From the NCBI GenBank assembly GCA_035464115.1, contig DATHSN010000133.1:1-9114 (forward strand): a stretch of 9,114 nt of DNA. Reading direction: 5' to 3'. Each line of letters opens with the position of its first letter. The stretch's first letter is position 1. Of this stretch, positions 6,209-9,114 are shown in pieces. Position numbers and translations under genes: made by a program. Source of the DNA: DATHSN01 sp035464115 (GTDB taxonomy: Bacteria > Actinomycetota > Acidimicrobiia > Acidimicrobiales > SKKL01). Below the pieces are notes generated by a model, which had not been told where the DNA came from, searched no databases, and saw only the letters and a program-made list of their open reading frames with translations.

Positions 6209-6265
6209 GGGCCTCCCACCCCGAACGGCCTCGCCCCTGAACGGCCTCGCTCCCTGAACGGCTCT
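6203..6265 (+). repeat. Four degenerate 16-17 bp tandem repeats
   Basis: A unit close to CCCTGAACGGCCTCGC occurs four times, with the shared GA at 6207, 6223, 6239 and 6256 (spacing 16, 16, 17). The second, third and fourth share GAACGGC, and the second and third share GAACGGCCTCGC. The first is diverged and contains the stop codon of the DUF4388 gene. The array fills most of the gap before the aminopeptidase. It could be slippage-born filler or a row of protein-binding sites; it cannot form a strong hairpin. Confidence 0.65.
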
Positions 6266-6271
6266 GGCACC

Positions 6272-6286
6272 ATGGGCGCACCATGA
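6272..6286 (+). other. Four-codon mini-ORF overlapping the aminopeptidase start
   Basis: ATG GGC GCA CCA TGA (peptide MGAP) ends in an ATGA overlap with the aminopeptidase ATG at 6283. Neither start has a clear Shine-Dalgarno sequence. It could allow coupled re-initiation or be chance in GC-rich DNA. Confidence 0.2.
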
Positions 6287-7596
6287 GCACCACCACCGGC
6301 GTGCCCGCCGACACCCTCGCCCTGCTCGACTTCATCGACGCCTCGCCGTCGCCGTACCACGCCGCCGCAGGTGCCGCCGCCCTCCTCGAGGGCGCGGGCT
6401 TCACCGCGCTCGACCCCGCCAGCGCCTGGCCCGACGGGCCCGGGCGGTGGTTCGTGGTCGAGGGCGGCGAGCTGGTGGCCTGGGTGGTGGCCGCCGACAC
6501 GCCCCCCGACGCCGGATTCGTGCTGGTCGGCGCGCACACCGACAGCCCCAACCTGCGGGTGAAGGCCCGACCCGACACGGGCCGGGCCGGGTGGCGTCAG
6601 ATCGGGGTCGAGGTCTACGGCGGGGCGCTGGTGAACTCCTGGCTCGACCGCGACCTCGGGCTGTCGGGACGGGTCACCCTGCGCGACCCCGACGCACCGG
6701 GCGGCACCCGCACCGAGCTGGTCCTCGTCGACGCGCCCATCGCCCGGGTGCCCCAGCTGGCCATCCACCTCGATCGTGAGATCAACGACACGGGCCTGAA
6801 GCTCAACCGGCAGCAGCACCTGGTGCCGGTGTGGGGGCTCGGACCGGTGCACGAGGGCTCGTTCCGGGCGTTCGTGGCCGACCACCTCGGCGCCGACGAC
6901 GCCGCGGTGCTCGCCTGGGACCTCATGCTGCACGACCTCACCCCGTCGACGGTGGGCGGGGCCCGGGGCGAGATGATCTTCGCCCCCCGGCTCGACAACC
7001 TGTGCTCCGCCCACGCCGCGGTGCGGGCCCTCGTCGCCACCGCCGACCGCGCCAGCGCCGACCACGTGGCGGTGATCTGCCTGTTCGACCACGAGGAGAT
7101 CGGGTCGACCTCGGCCACCGGCGCGGCCGGCACGCTGCTCCCCCGCCTGCTCGAGCGCTCCGTGCTCGCCCGCGGTGGCGGCCGCGACGACTACCTGCGG
7201 GCCCTCGGCGCCTCGCTGTGCGCCTCGGCCGACATGGCCCACGCCACCCATCCCAACTACCCGGAGCGCCACGAGCCCGGGCACCCGATCGCGCTCGACG
7301 GCGGGCCCGTCATCAAGATCAACGCCAACCAGCGCTACGCCACCGAGTCGCGGAGCGCGGCGGCCTTCCGCCTGGCCTGTGAGCGCGCCGCGGTGCCGGT
7401 GCAGGAGTACGTGCACCGCACCGACCTGCCCTGCGGGTCGACCATCGGCCCCATCACCGCCGCGCAGCTCGGCATCCCCACCGTCGACGTCGGCGTCGCC
7501 CAGCTGTCGATGCACTCGGCGCGCGAGCTGGCCGGCTCCCACGACCCGGCCCGCCTGGTGGCCGCGCTCGGCGAGCTGCTCGCCCCGTCGAGCTGA
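6283..7596 (+). CDS. apeB: M18 family aminopeptidase
   Basis: This 437-residue cytosolic metallopeptidase should remove N-terminal residues, classically acidic ones, from peptides using two metal ions. The M18 hallmarks are all present: the family opening DFIDASPSPYHAAAGAAALLE (16-36), GAHTDSPNLRVK (83-94) with ligand His85 and Asp87, EVYGGALVNSWLDRDLGLSGR (110-130), RLDN (236-239) with bridging Asp238, DHEEIGS (269-275) with general base Glu271 and ligand Glu272, SADMAHATHPNY (315-326) with Asp317, KINANQRYAT (345-354), and LSMHSARE (408-415) with His411. The length is normal for the family. The ATG at 6283 gives the family N-terminus directly, although no clear Shine-Dalgarno sequence precedes it. 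It follows the DUF4388 gene by 74 nt on the same strand, across a short repeat array. The role is likely general peptide turnover; a tie to the signalling genes is not evident. Confidence 0.95.
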   Translation: MSTTTGVPADTLALLDFIDASPSPYHAAAGAAALLEGAGFTALDPASAWPDGPGRWFVVEGGELVAWVVAADTPPDAGFVLVGAHTDSPNLRVKARPDTGRAGWRQIGVEVYGGALVNSWLDRDLGLSGRVTLRDPDAPGGTRTELVLVDAPIARVPQLAIHLDREINDTGLKLNRQQHLVPVWGLGPVHEGSFRAFVADHLGADDAAVLAWDLMLHDLTPSTVGGARGEMIFAPRLDNLCSAHAAVRALVATADRASADHVAVICLFDHEEIGSTSATGAAGTLLPRLLERSVLARGGGRDDYLRALGASLCASADMAHATHPNYPERHEPGHPIALDGGPVIKINANQRYATESRSAAAFRLACERAAVPVQEYVHRTDLPCGSTIGPITAAQLGIPTVDVGVAQLSMHSARELAGSHDPARLVAALGELLAPSS

Positions 7597-7628
7597 CGCC
7601 GGCGACGGACTCGTTCTCACATCGAAAG

Positions 7629-7658
7629 TTGCCTTTTCGGGGCCCCGAAACCTAGAGT
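7629..7658 (+). promoter_or_regulatory. Housekeeping-type promoter of the DtxR-family gene
   Basis: TTGCCT (7629-7634) and TAGAGT (7653-7658) are separated by 18 bases and fit -35 and -10 elements. Transcription would begin near 7665, leaving a leader of about 35 nt with a strong ribosome binding site. The local drop in GC content, unusual in this window, supports a promoter here. Confidence 0.6.
7635..7650 (+). promoter_or_regulatory. Perfect 16-bp palindrome, candidate operator
   Basis: TTTCGGGGCCCCGAAA reads the same on both strands and lies wholly inside the spacer between the -35 and -10 boxes. A dimeric repressor bound there would block RNA polymerase. A further CGAAA half-site at 7623-7627 overlaps the upstream edge of the promoter and is inverted relative to the TTTCG at 7635-7639. 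The DtxR-like protein encoded next is the obvious candidate binder. The site differs from the classical AT-rich DtxR/IdeR box. Confidence 0.6.
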
Positions 7659-7680
7659 TCTCCGGCCAGAACGACGAGCC

Positions 7681-7689
7681 GGAGGGGAG
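7681..7689 (+). promoter_or_regulatory. Ribosome binding site of the DtxR-family gene
   Basis: GGAGGGGAG lies ten bases upstream of the GTG at 7700 and fixes that codon as the start. The same frame stays open for hundreds of bases upstream, inside the aminopeptidase gene, where it is not coding. Confidence 0.65.
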
Positions 7690-7699
7690 ACGGACGGGC

Positions 7700-8389
7700 G
7701 TGCCCGAGCTGTCGCGCACCGATCGAGAGACGCTGAAGGCCATCTACCGCCGCACCAGCGGTGGCGGGGTGGCCCACACCGGTGATCTCGCGGAGTCGCT
7801 CGGCACCAGCCCCGGCACCGCCACCGGCCACGTGAAGCGCCTGGCCGACCGGGGGCTCGTCGACCACACCCCCTACGCGGGGGCCCGGCTCACCGACGAG
7901 GGCCGGTCGACCGCCATCCGCACCATCCGCCGGCACCGCATCGTCGAGCGGTTCCTCGCCGACTACCTCGGCTACGACTGGCGTGACGCCGACCGGCTCG
8001 CCGCCACCTTCGAGCACGAGCTGCCCGACGAGGTCGAGGACCGGCTGTGGCTCGCCCTCGGCCGGCCCGACTCGTGCCCGCACGGGTTCCCCATCCCGGC
8101 CCCCGAGGCGGGCGAGCTGCCCGCCCTCCCCCCTCTCTACGATCTCGAACCCGGCGACGTCGCCGTGGTCGCCGTCCCCGGGTCGACCGACCCGGAGGTG
8201 GTCGAGTTCCTCGACACGCTCGGGCTCCGGCCCGGGGTCCGCGTCGAGGTCCGCGAGAAGCACCCGTTCGACGGCCCGCTCGTGCTGCGGGTCGCGGGAC
8301 AGGACACGACCCTCGGGCGCACCGTCGCCGATCAGGTCTACGTCCGACCGGCCCCCGGGGATCCCCCCGAGGGCCAACCAGCAGGCTGA
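7700..8389 (+). CDS. DtxR-family metal-dependent transcriptional regulator
   Basis: This 229-residue protein should sense a divalent metal (iron or manganese class) and repress target promoters as a dimer. The N-terminal winged helix (about 5-70) has LAESLGTSPGTATGHVKRLADRGLV as its helix-turn-helix. The dimerisation and metal domain (about 71-135) includes RRHRIVERFLADYLGY, FEHELPDEVEDRLWLALG and SCPHGFPIP. A C-terminal FeoA/SH3-like domain (about 145-220) reads LYDLEPGDVAVVAVPG and LGLRPGVRVEV. Aligned without gaps to Corynebacterium DtxR, the ligands His79, Glu83, Glu105 and His106 are kept, but Met10 is Glu, His98 is Asp and Cys102 is Ala. The metal specificity is therefore uncertain, and no gene symbol is given. 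The start is the GTG at 7700, with a strong ribosome binding site. Upstream is a promoter with a palindromic operator, probably its own. The pyrophosphatase follows after 27 nt. Confidence 0.9.
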   Translation: MPELSRTDRETLKAIYRRTSGGGVAHTGDLAESLGTSPGTATGHVKRLADRGLVDHTPYAGARLTDEGRSTAIRTIRRHRIVERFLADYLGYDWRDADRLAATFEHELPDEVEDRLWLALGRPDSCPHGFPIPAPEAGELPALPPLYDLEPGDVAVVAVPGSTDPEVVEFLDTLGLRPGVRVEVREKHPFDGPLVLRVAGQDTTLGRTVADQVYVRPAPGDPPEGQPAG

Positions 8390-8405
8390 CCGACTACCTC
8401 TCACC

Positions 8406-8411
8406 AGGAGA
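8406..8411 (+). promoter_or_regulatory. Ribosome binding site of hppA
   Basis: AGGAGA lies five bases upstream of the GTG at 8417 and supports that start, which places the first membrane helix at the very N-terminus as in other H+-pyrophosphatases. No promoter is evident in the 27-nt gap after the regulator gene. Confidence 0.6.
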
Positions 8412-8416
8412 GCCCC

Positions 8417-9114
8417 GTGGAAGCAGTTCCCTATCTGGCCGCAGCGTCCGCCCTGGCGGGCCTCGTGCTGGCCGCGTTCTTCTACACCAACGTGAAGAAG
8501 GCGAGTCCGGGCGACGAGAACATGGTCCGGATCATGATCGAGATCCAAAAGGGCGCCCGCGCCTTCCTCAAGCAGGAGTACACCTGGGTCGCCGGCTTCG
8601 TCGTGGTCCTCGCCGTGCTCGTCGCGGTGTTCATCGTGCCCCTGGCCGGGCTCACCGTCGTGCTCGGCGCGGTGCTGTCGGCCACCGCCGGCTACGTCGG
8701 CATGACCGTGGCCACCATGGCCAACGCCCGCACCACCGAGGCGGCCAAGGACGGGCCCGCCAAGGCACTGCCCCTCGCCTTCCGGGGCGGCGCGGTCATG
8801 GGCTTCTCGGTGGCCGGCCTGGCCCTGCTCGGCCTCGCCGCGGTCTACATCGTGTTCGTCGTGCTGCTCGAGGTCGACGACGCCTTCGAGATCCTCACCG
8901 CCTTCGGCCTCGGCGCCTCGTCGATCGCGCTGTTCTCCCGTGTCGGTGGCGGCATCTACACCAAGGCCGCCGACGTCGGCGCCGACCTCGTCGGCAAGGT
9001 CGAGGCCGGCATCCCCGAAGACGACCCCCGCAACCCCGCCACCATCGCCGACAACGTCGGCGACAACGTCGGCGACGTCGCCGGCATGGGCGCCGACCTC
9101 TTCGAGTCCTACGC
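8417..9114 (+). CDS. hppA: Membrane-bound proton-translocating pyrophosphatase (5' part; runs off the window)
   Basis: This is the N-terminal 232 codons of a membrane-bound pyrophosphatase, which couples hydrolysis of pyrophosphate to ion pumping across the membrane; full-length proteins have roughly 650-800 residues and about 16 helices. Hydrophobic segments are visible near 5-24, 58-74, 78-100, 126-151 and 158-175. The cytoplasmic loop QKGARAFLKQEY (44-55) matches the family's conserved helix. The substrate-binding core is complete as far as it goes: GGGIYTKAADVGADLVGKVE (177-196), with Asp186, Asp190 and Lys194, then EDDPRNPATIADNVGDNVGD (201-220) and GADLFESY. The residues that separate K+-dependent from K+-independent pumps, and H+ from Na+ pumping, lie beyond the window, so the ion is assumed. 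The start is a GTG with AGGAGA upstream. It is probably co-transcribed with the preceding DtxR-family gene. Confidence 0.95.
   Translation, partial: MEAVPYLAAASALAGLVLAAFFYTNVKKASPGDENMVRIMIEIQKGARAFLKQEYTWVAGFVVVLAVLVAVFIVPLAGLTVVLGAVLSATAGYVGMTVATMANARTTEAAKDGPAKALPLAFRGGAVMGFSVAGLALLGLAAVYIVFVVLLEVDDAFEILTAFGLGASSIALFSRVGGGIYTKAADVGADLVGKVEAGIPEDDPRNPATIADNVGDNVGDVAGMGADLFESY

Noticed and set aside
7635..7650. The GC palindrome read as a transcription terminator of the aminopeptidase gene
   Set aside because: It has no loop and no T tract on the plus strand, and it lies between well-formed -35 and -10 boxes, so an operator is the better reading.
7175..7699. An upstream extension of the DtxR-family gene into the aminopeptidase gene
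   Set aside because: The extension is serine- and proline-rich shadow sequence. The winged-helix domain and the ribosome binding site place the start at 7700, and the promoter lies at 7629-7658.
5818..7743. A 641-codon open frame on the minus strand antisense to the aminopeptidase
   Set aside because: Low-complexity composition with no recognisable motif; the plus strand has a complete M18 active site.

Overview
The window is about 9.1 kb of very GC-rich DNA with GC-biased third codon positions, several GTG starts, a conservon-type signalling operon, a 13E12/DUF222-type HNH remnant, and an H+-pyrophosphatase. Together these point to an actinobacterium. I lean towards the Acidimicrobiia or a relative, but that placement is inference; nothing here fixes the genus.

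Left edge (1-513): a short intrinsic-terminator-like hairpin at 57-79, then the 3' part of a 13E12-family HNH endonuclease gene broken by an apparent one-base deletion near 241. Its stop overlaps the 3' end of the next gene head to head.

Minus-strand block (5300 down to 497): a complete four-gene conservon in the order cvnA (NIT-domain membrane sensor kinase, 823 aa), cvnB (Roadblock/LC7, 140 aa), cvnC (DUF742, 120 aa) and cvnD (MglA-like small GTPase, 200 aa). Each junction overlaps by 4 or 20 nt, so translation is probably coupled. A 68-nt gap holding a strong GC hairpin separates cvnD from a family 2 glycosyltransferase. The expected model is that CvnA senses something at the membrane and CvnB, CvnC and CvnD gather at its cytoplasmic side as a GTPase switch.

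Divergent region (5301-5488): a possible FliA/WhiG-type promoter and a small hairpin lie in the cvnA leader. A leaderless-type -10 box lies just before a plus-strand DUF4388 (PatA N-terminal-like) gene. DUF4388 proteins often belong to small-GTPase and two-component signalling systems, so this gene may act with the conservon.

Plus-strand block (5489-9114): the DUF4388 protein, a set of four degenerate 16-17 bp repeats, an M18 aminopeptidase (complete metal-ligand set), a DtxR-family metalloregulator with altered metal ligands, and the 5' part (232 codons) of an H+-translocating pyrophosphatase that runs off the window. The regulator is preceded by a promoter whose 18-bp spacer holds a perfect 16-bp palindrome, a good candidate autoregulatory operator. 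The pyrophosphatase starts only 27 nt after the regulator, so the palindrome may control both.

Most of the window is recognisable family content. The points I would follow up are the palindrome-in-promoter of the DtxR gene, the regulator's metal-site substitutions, the CvnD base-recognition substitution, and the regulatory layout between the conservon and the DUF4388 gene.
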